A stretch of DNA of 64,000 nt, from contig ML210156.1 in assembly GCA_004369085.1 (NCBI GenBank), positions 245,896 through 309,895 on the forward strand, read 5' to 3'. Source of the stretch: Coprinopsis marcescibilis. Lineage: Eukaryota > Basidiomycota > Agaricomycetes > Agaricales > Psathyrellaceae. This document shows positions 49,266 through 59,646 of the stretch, one piece after another; positions within the stretch are counted from its first letter, which is position 1; each line of letters opens with the position of its first letter. The position numbers and the translations under genes were made by a program. The notes under the pieces were generated by a model. It made no database searches. It was not told the DNA's origin and worked only from the letters and a program-made list of their open reading frames with translations.

Positions 49266-50122
49266 TTACATTATTGTGCATTTGCTCTTCTTAGGTTTAG
49301 GTTTAGGACGAGCTTTGATAACGCCACCGTTACTTGCGTCTTGCAAGACACTCAACAGCTCGCCAAGCTCCAGTTGGCTTCCCCCAAGTGCACATTCAAC
49401 CACATGATGGCAGAAGTTCCCCGAAACTGAAGACCGCTGTATTTTAAAGGCATTTTTGTTCAGCTCCTTCAAAATTTTACGCGAATCCTTAGGCTTCGGT
49501 TCTACTCCGGATCCTGTCTTTGCCTTTCCGGGTGTTCTGAGGCGTATAATGGCGGATTTCTTCGTTTCGTCTTTAAATCTCTTTTGTAGGTAGTCGAAGA
49601 TTCTTCTGGCGCTATCTGCGCCAGGAGAGTCCTCATCCTCCAAGTATAGCACGGCGCACTTCTCGGCGCCGCTCTTGCGGGCACTAATTATCATGTTTCA
49701 GAGAAGTGATTTCGTCATAATACGTTGGACTTGAACAGACCTTTCCATTACCCACGAAATAATTTTAGCCATGATATCTGCATCCGACATTCCCCAATTC
49801 GAGTCGTTCGAATTTGTGTCGTCAAATCCAGGAGTGTCTACCAAAGTGCAATTGCCTAGGGAATATTCTTCGATTTGGTGTGTCTCGGAGAATAGGCTAG
49901 CATATCCAACTTTGGCTACAGAGCACCTGTCGAAGTATCCGTTCACAAACTGCCAAAATTGTTGGAACCTCCATCTTGATAACAATTCAGCTCTGCTTAC
50001 CGTGCTTTTCCCTGAGCCCGTACGACCTATTAGCCTGCATAGGTCAGACAGAATTCGATAGGTGGGTGGAAAGAGAAGAGGACGAACAAGACGAATCCCC
50101 AGTCACTTGTAGCCCTTGACAT
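49266..50122 (-). CDS. G6: single type-B GTPase-like protein with C-terminal CaaX box
   Basis: Start MSRATSDWGFV at 50122; exon 1 (50122-50088) ends at a GTTCGT donor, the same as the G7 domain junction. The 34-nt exon 50034-50001 gives LIGRTGSGKST, then FVNGYFDRCSVAKVG, CTLVDTPGFDDTNSND, an intron, and CAVLYLEDEDSPGAD, RRIFDYLQKRFKD and a TP motif (RLRTPGK) where G4 would be. The C-terminus is polybasic KARPKPKPKKSK followed by CTIM and the stop: a textbook CaaX box (Met at X favours farnesylation), so the protein is predicted to be prenylated and membrane-bound. It is the only cluster member with this end; the other good type-B domains end in FFS. It appears derived from the second half of a G7-like gene just upstream, having gained its own start (inference). 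Confidence 0.8.
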
Positions 50123-50353
50123 ATGTACTTGCGCAACCGAAAAAATTACTAGGGTAGATAGAGTATGCGAGTGTGTATTAGTAGCGGGAGTCATTCTGCC
50201 TAATTCTGATACCTCCTGGACCACGCTGTGTACACGAGGCCCAGAGCAGGTTCTGAGTGCAACGCAAACGCGAGGTTTACACGATGCAAGTATGAGTTGT
50301 TACGACATGGCCACGTGTGTGAAGAGTCGTAATTAAACATGTGCCTGATTAAT

Positions 50354-52071
50354 CTAAGAGAAGAAGCTCCGTAACTTTGACCAGATGCTGTTCTTATCCT
50401 TCTCGTTTTGCTTCTCCTGTTTGTGGTGACGATTAGGTTTGGAGGCGTTCCGTATGGGTGACTTGTTCCTTTTGGGCGGATTAATGATAGAAATGAGCTC
50501 TTTGGCGGTTAGGGATCCATTACTGCGGTGCAGAAGAAAATCCCCAGCACTACGGCAGAAGCTCTGGGTTTCACCCATTTTAACTCCTGGATCGAGATTC
50601 GGAAACGTTGGATTCAGCGTTTTCAGCCCGTTGCACAGCACCTGCAGATCCTCTGACGTCCCAGACGATGAAGGGGTTTTTATCACGTCGATACTTTCTG
50701 GCTTCAATTCCCGAATTCGCCGGAAAAGCAGGCGGTCTCCATGCTCAGTTTTCTTGTCCAGGTAAGGATACTTGGATTCGTCAACCAGATATAAGACAAC
50801 CCCAGGTGCACACGGATGCCTAATTGGTCAAAAATTTTGACATTGATGGGATAGCTATTTTGTGTACTCACAAATTGCTGAGGGCTTTAGCGATTTCCAC
50901 TGGGGCCTTTGCGTCAAGTGACCAGGTGTCGTCGTAACCAGGTGTGTCTATGACAATATAATCGCAAATATTCTTGTCGGCTCTCGGGTAGTGTATCTGG
51001 GCGCTTTTTGTCATCGACTTCAAGCCATGGCCGACTTCTGCCAGCTCTTCCCGGAAACAGAGGTTGACAAACTAGAATCGTGAATAAGCCCGCCATAAAC
51101 GGGTTCTCAGACTCAGGATCCCACTTACAGTGCTTTTACCAGCGCCGGTTCGTCCGAAGAGCCTGTAAGAGTGGTATATTTAGCTTCTTCAGCAGGAGAG
51201 GTAATCGAGCGACGAACAAAACAAAGGGCGTGCAATTGATAGTTGAGGTAATCCAGTCGCGAATGGCTTCCCAATCTTGGGGGCTGTAGCTCCCATCGAA
51301 CGACGAGATGTGAATGGGCGCCCAATAGAGCATTCGATCCTGGAACATCGTTGTGAGATCCCTTACTAACTCACGCTCTCTTGCGTTCGCATCTTTAGGG
51401 CGATTGTCCCAGTGAGACGTCGCCAAGAAGATTGGCACAGTCCGGGAAATGTCGAGGGACGTGATAAAGTCGTAGAGCAGCCTATTTAGTCTCTGCCATT
51501 CCTTTCTTGTTTTGGATATCGGATGAAAATAAAGGATGCCCGCCAGCTGAGTGTTATCCCTAAAGGCGGATCCCGAATGGAACAATCAGAGTCGGAAAAT
51601 CGTCCAGATATTGAAGCTATACCTTGGTATAAGCGCTTGAACTTGCTTCACGGCTTCATTTTTGTTACAAAATTCTCCATCTAGCCCCGGAGTGTCCACG
51701 AGCACCAGCCGCCTGATTGTTGATGACCCTGATTATGACTATGACAGAGCTAAGAGTCAATCGAGCTTACCTCTGGCAACGTTGATTACCTCGACGTATA
51801 CTCAGTGTCCTTGTTGGATAAGCCTTCACTTTGGTGGTGATGATCTCGTTCGATCTACCATCGACTGCGGCTTGGACGAACTTCAAGTTCGAAATGAGAC
51901 GGACGTATTGGCAGCTTAGTAGGCGAGGAAATTGAGCTTACCGAGCTTTTCCCGCTACCGGTGGCCCCTAGCAGTCTGTAGTACATAGTCATTCGGCCAT
52001 AAATCTAGCACAAGTAAAACAAGAGCATACAAGATACGGTCATTCGAAAAGGCCACCGCCCCATCTGCCAT
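50354..52071 (-). CDS. G7: two-domain AIG1/GIMAP-like GTPase (type A + type B)
   Basis: Start MADGAVAFSNDRI at 52071. The 34-nt exon 51975-51942 gives LLGATGSGKSS, then FVQAAVDGRSNEI, RRLVLVDTPGLDGEF, an intron, LAGILYFHPISKTRKEWQRL and G4 LATSHWDN. After WITSTINCTPFV a GTTCGT donor leads to a second 34-nt exon, 51162-51129 (LFGRTGAGKST). Domain B: FVNLCFREELAEVGHGL, DYIVIDTPGYDDTW, VVLYLVDESKYPYLDKK, DVIKTPSSSG where G4 would be, and a basic tail ending WSKLRSFFS at 50354. The A-B order, junction intron and FFS end match G1, so these two are structural duplicates on the same strand 11 kb apart. Domain A appears catalytically complete; domain B has Walker A and DTPG but no recognisable guanine-specificity motif. 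Confidence 0.83.
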
Positions 52072-52852
52072 TAGAACCTGGTCTCAGACGTAGAAGCGAC
52101 AAGAAGCCTGTCAACGAAGCCAAACGAGGCCCGCCTTCAAGAACACTGGGTTGTGGGCATTGTTCTGTATTTGGCCACGAATGTGTCATACACAGTCCGA
52201 CTCCTTTTCTGGATACATACATTGCCAGCTCCAAGAATAGTTTGAGCATCTAGCGCCCGAGAACAATTCACCAAGGCGTCGGAATTTCTCAACCTTATTA
52301 ATATAAGTACCATCGGTGACAGGCATCACTGCCTTGTGTCTTCTCACGGACAATTATTCAGTCGACTTCACTTGTGATCGACGTGATCTCAGATTGTGCT
52401 TCTTTCGAACTCCGTACAAAAGCTGCGGACCTGAGTCATTGGTCAACCTCAAGTTGAAATCGAGAAACGACAAAGGTCTGGGTCTTGAGCTGTCTGTTAA
52501 GACACATTCAGATCGTTTCTCGAATATGGACGCAACTCTCGGTCTAAGTCGGACGCCTCCCACACCGGTGACCGCGGCAACACAACCTCACAACACGTGG
52601 CTCAAGCCACGCAGGTACAACGAGGACAAGGCCAGGACCCGGGTCACCAGACGACCCTTGACTGAGTTTGGGCGCTACAGGGTCTCTGGCCTCATTTTGA
52701 GTTCGGTTCAATCTTATCTATAGCATCCGTACCGGTAATCGAGAGGAGACGTCAGCTAAAACTCACTCGGTTTTTTGATTGTTCTGATTTTCTCCCCCTC
52801 TCTCCAGCGAAACCTCCAAAGGAGCTGAAACAATCTCTCATCCAGTACTGCC
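52072..52852. other. 781-bp divergent spacer G7 / G8
   Basis: Start codons at 52071 (-) and 52853 (+) face outward; the space must carry both promoters. A plus-strand frame 52,316-52,723 has no signature and was not called. Confidence 0.45.
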
Positions 52853-53967
52853 ATGCCCAGGAAACTTCGGAAATTGTCTGATCGATGGAAAAAGCAGAGG
52901 AAGGCTGGAGACAAGATCATGGACGATGCACAGGCAGACGATTTGATTATTCCGTGAGTTCTACTTCCTGTTGCTCTTTACATTGCCTAACCACTGTAAT
53001 CTAGGCTTATGGGTCCAACCGGTGTAGGGAAAAGCTCAGTACGCTTTGACCTTATACTCCTTCGGGGCTGCACTCAACTTACTCCGCCACAGTTTATCAA
53101 CGCCTATCTTGGGACCGCCGTCGCCCAGGTTGGCCATGAGCTAGAGTCGTGCACCAGGCATATCGACTGGTATTCCACGATATTACCCCCCAAGTCATGC
53201 TACGCGGGCAGACGCCTCATTCTAGTCGATACACCCGGGTTTGACGACACCTACGCTGATGATGCTGAGATTCTCCGGCGAATTGGGGTATGGCTTGCTG
53301 CCTCGTGGGTATCGTCTGACTTGAATCTAGGAATAGAAAATATCTGACAGACTCCCCAAGGTATGCAAATGGCACGAGCCTCGCTGGAGTTATTTATCTC
53401 CATGACATCAACCAGAAGCGAATGTTGGGGTCGACCCGCCTTAACCTCAAAATGTTCGAACGGCTCGTTGGTAAAGACTCGCTTCCCACTGTCTCCCTCG
53501 TCACAACGCAGTGGGAAACGGTCCGCGTTCAGGCAGGAGTGGACCGAGAGAAGGAACTGAGTGCCGAGTTTTGGACAGACGCTCTGAAAGGCGGTGCTAC
53601 CGTGTCCCGCGTCCAAAAAACCCCAGAGCATCCGAAGCCACATCTTGACGTGGTGGAGAACGTTTTGCGAAGACACTTCGAATCCAAGGCCAAGGCCCGC
53701 GCTCTGCTAATTCAACAGGAGCTTGTCGATAAAGAGCGCATTATTCCACTAACTACTGCGGGACAGGAGCTTAAATACTCTCTTCAGCATGTCCTTGAGC
53801 TTCAGAAACAGCTAGGAGACAGCGTCGATGATGATGATAGAAGGAGAGAACTTGTTGACAGGATTGAAGCAACCAAGAATCAAGTCATCGCGCTCTCCCC
53901 GACAATGAAGGCAAAGGTGAGATCATGGATAAAAGATGTACGTCTCTTCACTCTAAAATTCGGATAA
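52853..53967 (+). CDS. G8: single-domain AIG1/GIMAP-like GTPase (type A)
   Basis: Exons 52853-52953, 53005-53038, 53093-53304 and 53361-53967 give 317 aa. The strongly basic N-terminus MPRKLRKLSDRWKKQRK is followed by ADDLII and P-loop LMGPTGVGKSS. Then FINAYLGTAVAQVGHELESC, LILVDTPGFDDTYADDAEIL, LAGVIYLHDINQKRMLGSTR and G4 LVTTQWET (Asp to Glu). The helix IIPLTTAGQELKYSLQHVLE is followed by a charged coiled-coil-like segment and a stop at 53967. Exon 3 is 212 nt, exactly as in G4 and in domain 2 of G3, supporting a recent common origin. The D-to-E change in G4 is mild; activity is possible. Tandem with G9, 630 bp upstream of it. Confidence 0.92.
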
Positions 53968-54597
53968 GCTTGAGCACTTTGTACTGATGGATCTTCCCAG
54001 CTTATAAAGTAATAGTGGAAAGCCACTCGGGTGGTCGGCGGAAGCTCTGTATTAGGTCGCGCCCGTAGTGTATCGTCAGGGTTCCCCATTCCACCCAGCA
54101 CTATAACGTGTATACGGAGCCCGGTCGAACAGTGGCGCCGGAACCTTGCGCTCTGTGACACATACCCTTATTATCTAGCGATATTTGGACACGGAGACCA
54201 CTATCGAAACGTGTTTTCCACAAACACCACATATGTACTTCGGATTGGGTTGTGCCAGAAGCAATTCAAATCGGTTCGGTGCACCTGCCCCACGTGTGCG
54301 CAGCGGCGTTCAAGATGGCTATCGATCATGTCAATATATAGTAGTAGTTTGAGTTTGAAACACGCTTCAGGTCCTCGTGCATCCTTGAGGTGTCCTTGAG
54401 GCATACTCCGTGTAGATACCGCGTGTCTATGCATAGTAAAGTCCTAGACGCTGAAAACCTGCAGGTAGCTGCATGGTCCCCCATTTTGAGCTTGTAATAG
54501 ATATAGTTCTTTTCCCCCACAGGCCTCACTCGTTAAGACGCCCTTCCTTCTCAAGCACTTTGCTAACCCGTCCTCTCTTTCATCTCTATCCGACATA
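53968..54597. other. 630-bp spacer G8 to G9
   Basis: 3' region of G8 and promoter of G9. No gene-like frame with support. Confidence 0.4.
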
Positions 54598-55721
54598 ATG
54601 GCCAAAAAGAATGGAAAGAAATGGAAGAAATCCGAGAAACCCACTGACAAGAAGTTGGACGGAAGATCCGATGACATTATTATCCCGTAAGTACCCTGGC
54701 TTTCCGAGCCTTGGTATCATTGATATCTGACGATGGCTCAGCATTATGGGTGCTACAGGAGCGGGGAAGAGCACCGTAAGTAGACACTGGCGTCTGAAAC
54801 AGTGATTTGTGCTAATCGTTTGCCCGCAGTTCATCAATGAATACATAGGGAAGACTGTAGCGAGAACATCCCCGGAGTACAACTCGTGTACGCCCAATGT
54901 CGAAGCTTACCTCCATACTTTGTCCTCGAAGAGACGAATTGTACTCGTGGATACTCCCGGCTTCAATGACAGCCACGAGGACGAGACAGAGATCCTTCGG
55001 CGCGTCGCTGTGTGGCTTGCCGCATCGTACGTACTTTGTTCGCGCCTTTGGCCTTTGTAGTAGCCTAACTGAAGATTTTTTACAGGTATGAGAAGAATAT
55101 GAAAGTTGCAGGCGTTATATACCTCAACGACATTTCTCAGAAGCGGATGTATGGATCCACGCGCATGAACCTCACGATGTTCCAGGAGCTTTGCGGGCCA
55201 AAGTTCTTCCACAAGGTTGTGATGGTCTCCACACACTGGGACACTGTGTCTCGGTCGGTGGGTGAGTCCAGAGAGACGGAGCTCAAGCAAAATTTCTGGG
55301 TCGATATTCTCGAGAATGGTGCCACTACCGAGCGTGTCATGTCCAACCCAAAGAGCTCGGATGTCAAGGCTATTGTCAACAAAATTGTGAGCCGAAATAT
55401 GGCGAGCAGCTCCAGCTCCCATGACGAAGCTCTTGCACTGCAGAAAGAGTTGGTCGAGCTCGATAAAAGCATTCCTATGACCGGTGCAGGAAAGGAACTC
55501 AAGTATACTCTCAAGGAGCTCGCCGAGATTCAGAAGCAGGCGGCTTCAGACGAGACCGATCCCAGGAAGAAGGAGGAGCTGAGAAAGAAGATGGTCATCG
55601 TTCAGCAGCAGATAAAGGAGCTGAACATTCCTTTCAGCGATCGATTGAAGAGTTTCCTTGGACTGGTGAGTGACTCACTGTCCTTTTCGCGTACTTTTTT
55701 CTCATCGATTTCTGTTAGTGA
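54598..55721 (+). CDS. G9: single-domain AIG1/GIMAP-like GTPase (type A), canonical
   Basis: Exons 54598-54686, 54742-54775, 54830-55026, 55086-55665 and a last exon beginning 55719. About 300 aa. Basic N-terminus MAKKNGKKWKKSEK, SDDIII, P-loop IMGATGAGKST, FINEYIGKTVARTSPEYNSC, RIVLVDTPGFNDSHEDETEI, VAGVIYLNDISQKRMYGSTR, G4 MVSTHWDT, helix SIPMTGAGKELKYTLKELAE, then a Lys/Glu coiled coil and LKSFLGL. A consensus donor (GTGAGT) follows LGL and the matching acceptor TTAG is followed at once by TGA, so the last coding exon is only the stop codon; reading through the intron instead would add about 42 hydrophobic residues. I prefer the spliced form because G2 also has an intron at this spot. All G boxes are intact. 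Confidence 0.9.
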
Positions 55722-56095
55722 ACATACCTTCAATTTTCTACTCTTCCACATCGACCTTTTCGCCTTTTCGCCTTTTCGCTGTCTTGTAATTCTCTTTGTG
55801 ATTCCGTGTTTCTATATAGCCTATTTAACTCCAAATGTTGGTACTTAGCTCTAGCTCGTGTGCGACTTCTGGTCAGGTGTATGTAGAAAATGATGTAAAG
55901 CATAATGTAATTACTTTATCTGTCAACTGCGGCTGATCTGACTGCGCGGGGCGAGGCTCCGCAGCATTGCGTCCGTATAAATCAGGAACTTTCTCATAAG
56001 CCGAGGTTATACCCATCTTTCTCTCTCTTCGCACCTTTCCACAGGTGTATCCTTATACCTGCGCTGCCGCCCAGGTTCGCTACTAAGACCTCGAA
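55722..56095. other. 374-bp spacer with CGCCTTTT repeats
   Basis: Contains three near-perfect copies of an 8-bp unit (GCCTTTTC) around 55,762-55,785 and the presumed promoter of the zinc-finger gene. Nothing else. Confidence 0.45.
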
Positions 56096-56841
56096 ATGGC
56101 CTTCGATTGCCTTGATTGCAATAGAATTTTCTATTCCGAACATGCAATCGAAAGCCACTGCGAGGCCAAGTACCACCGTCGTAGCTACGGCTGGTATTGC
56201 GATCTCTGCGACAGAACTTTCTCGACAGAACGAGGGTTGGAACAGGTACTGTCGTCCGTTGCTGCTCAGGGGTGGGCGCTTAATCGTATATTAGCACTGC
56301 GAGACGGCTACAGCTCATCGCACCTGCGATGTATGCAACCGTACATTTGACACTGTGGACGGATACGAACTTGTAAGAGTCTTCGTTCATAATCTGGATA
56401 ACCTTACTCTTATTGATTGATTGCGCCCTTTAGCATTGCGAAAGGTCTCTCCAGCATCGTCAACGACTACGGGCTCAACAACGCCCAGTCGAGTGCCCCA
56501 TCTGCGAACGGACCTTCAATTCCCCTTCGGCATACGCTCAGCATATCGAATCAGGGTCCCACGGCGTAAATAGGCACCAGATAACTCGCGCGGTGCAATC
56601 GCTGAAGGTTATTCCTAAAGTGACCCTGGACGTGCACCCCGCTTTTCAATCCGGTGTAGCCCGAGTGGAGACATTGGATAAGTATCTACCGGCCCTTTCC
56701 CCCGGTCCCCCCGAGGAGAGCAGGGTGGCCCCCAGCGCTGGGCCTCCCGATACCGCCGCACTCAACCTCGGAGTATCAACCTTCTATGTTAACGCATGCC
56801 ACATCTGCATGCGTACATTCCGAACTATTTTTGCGCTGTAA
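56096..56841 (+). CDS. multi-C2H2 zinc-finger protein
   Basis: Exons 56096-56245, 56295-56372 and 56434-56841 give 211 aa. Four C2H2 fingers are complete, with Cys-x2-Cys-x12-His-x5-6-His spacing: CLDCNRIF...HCEAKYH, CDLCDRTFSTERGLEQ/HCETATAH, CDVCNRTFDTVDGYEL/HCERSLQH and CPICERTFNSPSAYAQHIE. Introns fall in the same place, just before the first His of fingers 2 and 3, pointing to internal duplication. A fifth, CHICMRTFRTIFAL, is cut off by a stop before its histidines; a possible intron there could extend the gene to about 57,139 (an open frame without finger residues). The paired HC...H type fits RNA/DNA-binding jaz/U1-like fingers; target unknown. It lies between G9 and MED21, so it interrupts the GTPase cluster. 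Confidence 0.82.
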
Positions 56842-57231
56842 GCAATTCGAGTCACCTCTTGTGTTACTAGTAAGTCTTTCTCGACTATAGGTGACAGTTT
56901 TAGCTCGGTTCGTTGATACTAACCAGAGTTCAGACAATGATGGCCATCCCTGGAGAAAATCGTCTTTACCAACTCAAGATCAGTCAATATACATAGAAAG
57001 GGACGCAACCATCTATATCGCTAAAGAAGTTCAGCATAACCAATTGTACTCATATCTCGAGACTGCTTTATCTAATTTGCTGTACAATTTATGCTGCGTT
57101 GGGTCATTCTACACAATGAGAAGGTCAGAGCAGGTATAGATCTTCCTGTCGCAAAAATAGCAGGATTCAATGTAAGTTCATTCATCTTTAAGGGTGTTTC
57201 AATTTGCCATGCGACCTTCAAGTTGGTACTA

Positions 57232-58275
57232 CAGTAGAAACCCCTAGGAATAGTCACGGAAAAGGAATAGAATTTTCAGTCCACCAACTTGGTTCACAGG
57301 TGAATTTCACAAAAAGTAATAATATCTCCGAAAAGTAATAAGGAATAGGCCCAACCGGTAGCCTCGTGAACCAGCCGGTTCGGTACCCTGATTTGTCACT
57401 GAGACGCTCAGTTGATGAGATCAATGTTTGGTTTTGGTTTTGAGGGTCGCCATCAGCCAAACATCAAGCGGAGTTTGATGAAGTGGGGCGCATAACCGAG
57501 CTGGTTCACGAGCCTACTCAAACCCCTACATTACATAATCGGATTTCCCGGGACTTTCAAATGATCTGTACGCTCGTAGGTTGGAGGCTGACCTGGGTGA
57601 CCTCAGAAGAAGCATTAAATTACTGATCATTTTTATGAAGTCTAGTTATTCTTTATTCACCCAGTCTCTCCATGGTATATTATGGGAAATTATATCTCTT
57701 TTTGGCAATACTCTAAGAAAGAATAACCTCTGGAAAGGAATAGAAATACCGTCCAGTTGTGCGAGGCTATGAAATTTCATGAAATTTGATGAGAACTGAT
57801 GATTTCTCACCATCCTAACATTCGTGGTTGATGGCAATATGGTGGGGTGGGGGCAGGCATGAGAACCTGACCTCCGACCATCTCAAGCGGTATACTTGAA
57901 GCTGCATGTGCCAATACAAGCTTAGGATAGAAGAATTTTCGAACCATTCACATGTATTTGAATACTTTAAAGCTATAGTACCAACAAAACCCCAAATTCT
58001 AACATCTGGGTTCCGAACTTCTATACATATACTCGTTCTGGCACACTTCTATCTTTGACAGTCTTCAAATGCTCGGAGAATACTTTCAATGGCAGCCAGG
58101 CTCTCACTTTCTGACCGAGGTGATGGGCATCATTCGTGAAATTTCATGGAAGCGATGGCATTTCGTGAACCATCAAAGTTTGATTCAATTTGATTGAGAT
58201 GCCATGGTGGCCCAAATTTCATGAGCGCACAACTCTGCCGTCCACCGAGGGGTATTCCTTAAGGGGTTTCTACTG
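57232..58275. mobile_element. 1.04-kb non-autonomous TIR element, TA target duplication (Tc1/mariner-like MITE)
   Basis: The left end starts CAGTAGAAACCCCTAGGAAT after TA. The right end, read on the minus strand, starts CAGTAGAAACCCCTTAAGGA after TA. The outer 16 bp are identical and the following bases align with a 2-bp gap. Both ends are flanked directly by TA, the duplication expected of Tc1/mariner/pogo transposons. Inside there is a second inverted pair, CTCGTGAACCAGC near 57,363 and its reverse complement near 57,500. No transposase frame is present, so it would depend on a transposase elsewhere. It ends about 250 bp before the MED21 start codon. Confidence 0.78.
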
Positions 58276-58528
58276 TACTCCTATCCTGGCATTCCGAGTC
58301 GCTCGGAGCTGCTTGGCACTCGAATCACTGATAACCAAAAGAGGAAGCTGTCGGGCGGCGCGACATGAATTGTGTTATCCCGCACGGGTTGGTTTGTCCA
58401 TGAACGACCATCATCGAGGGAGACGACGTGCAACTTATATCGCATCTGCCATAAAACCAGCACTATTAACGCAAATAGACCCCTTTTGAGTGTTTTGGAC
58501 AGCCACGACGACAATTGCATGCAGCGAA

Positions 58529-59207
58529 ATGCTGCAGGAGCTAACCCAGATGGACAGAATCACCCAACTTCAAGATGAGATTCAGCAGGTAAATATGGGG
58601 AATACGGATTCTTTGGCACTATCTGACGATGTATGACTCTAGATACTTGTTATAATGTCCAAGTCTATCACATACCTGACGAAGAGGTCCCACTTTCTGC
58701 AAATTAGCCCAGAGATTCCGCTTAGTACAGCGCAGCGAGACCCTGCGAAGTACGACCCTCCAGACGTCTTTGAAGGTGTGCACAGGTTTTACCGGCTGTG
58801 CGTATAGCTTGAGTCTCACCCTTATCTCGGGCAGCGAACAAGAAGGAACTGGTGACAGATTTGGTGGTCAAGGCAAAGCAGATAGAGCTTCTGATAAATG
58901 CATTACCTGAACCAGAAAATGAAGAAACTCAGGTGTGTTCTCTCAGATGCTACGCCATCGGAACTCCGTGTTCTCACATCAGGCTAGGCACGGCGATTGC
59001 AGGGATTAGAGGACGAAATCGCTATTGCAAACGCAGAATACATCAGCGCGGTCAATCGGGCCAGTACGTACTTCTTCATGGATATACGTGCCTTCCCTCT
59101 GTTACTGAACTGCAATTGCAGAGGATTTGCATTCTCAAATTGCCGAGGTTCTTCGTGCGCTCCTCGATGAGGATGATTCGGACTTACTGGCTCAACATCC
59201 CGATTGA
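58529..59207 (+). CDS. MED21: Mediator subunit 21 (Med21/Srb7)
   Basis: Five exons agree in phase: 58529-58588, 58643-58775, 58835-58932, 58988-59063, 59122-59207; 150 aa. MLQELTQMDRITQLQDEIQQ is the standard N-terminus, followed by MSKSITYLTKRSHFLQISPE, DPAKYDPPDVFEANKKELV, DLVVKAKQIELLINALPE, a coiled coil (LQGLEDEIAIANAEYISAVN) and the C-terminal DLHSQIAEVLRALLDED. Med21 is an essential small coiled-coil subunit of the Mediator middle module; it pairs with Med7 and bridges to RNA polymerase II transcription initiation in the nucleus. Size is normal. It is a core gene sitting within the GTPase cluster, and the TIR element ends close upstream of it. Confidence 0.93.
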
Positions 59208-59646
59208 AACCATCCGTGTGGACCTTAAATCCTTTGACCCTGTCTTCGTCGACAACGTTCATCCCTCCGGGAGCTGCCTGATTTGGATGGGAAATGGGAA
59301 ATGGGAGATTTCAGATCGAGTCAAGGGGACGTTCGTGAAAACTGCGGCTCTGGTTCTTCGTACAGCATCTCCATCCCCGGTCCAAACTTGCAACCTTCAG
59401 CTTGTTCTGTATGTGGCAGAGCCAGATATCACTGCAAACATCGATTACTTCGCACACTCTTCACTTCACTTCTACCTGTCACATAGGAACGAAATAAAAT
59501 GACTGTCAGGTCAAGATTTCCGCGTTCATTGCGCTTCCCAGCGTGTCCCAATGCCTTCGGTGAATTCCGCATGGATGTGATGCGATCGAGAGATAACATT
59601 GGTTTGACATAAATGGTTTGGGTTATTATTCTTACTCTTGTCGAAC
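59208..59646. other. 439-bp spacer MED21 to G10
   Basis: 3' region of MED21 and promoter of G10. The open frame that continues past the MED21 stop in another phase is a shadow. No other feature. Confidence 0.4.

Noticed and set aside
49293..49312. TTTAGG repeats resembling telomere sequence
   Set aside because: Only three partial units, and they encode the KPKPKPKK stretch of the G6 C-terminus in frame; codon repetition explains them.
50088..50195. Longer G6 N-terminus starting MTPATNTHSHT with LVIF before the P-loop
   Set aside because: A donor after LVIFS would be out of phase with the 34-nt exon. Reading on from MTPAT to the GTTCGT donor is open and would only add residues before MSRATS; the nearer MSRATS start matches the usual short leader of the family.
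47930..54075. Shared 14-mer CGCGCCCGTAGTGT upstream of G5 and G9
   Set aside because: A chance repeat of this length is expected about once or twice in 30 kb; spacing to the two starts differs (about 245 and 530 bp) and flanks do not align.
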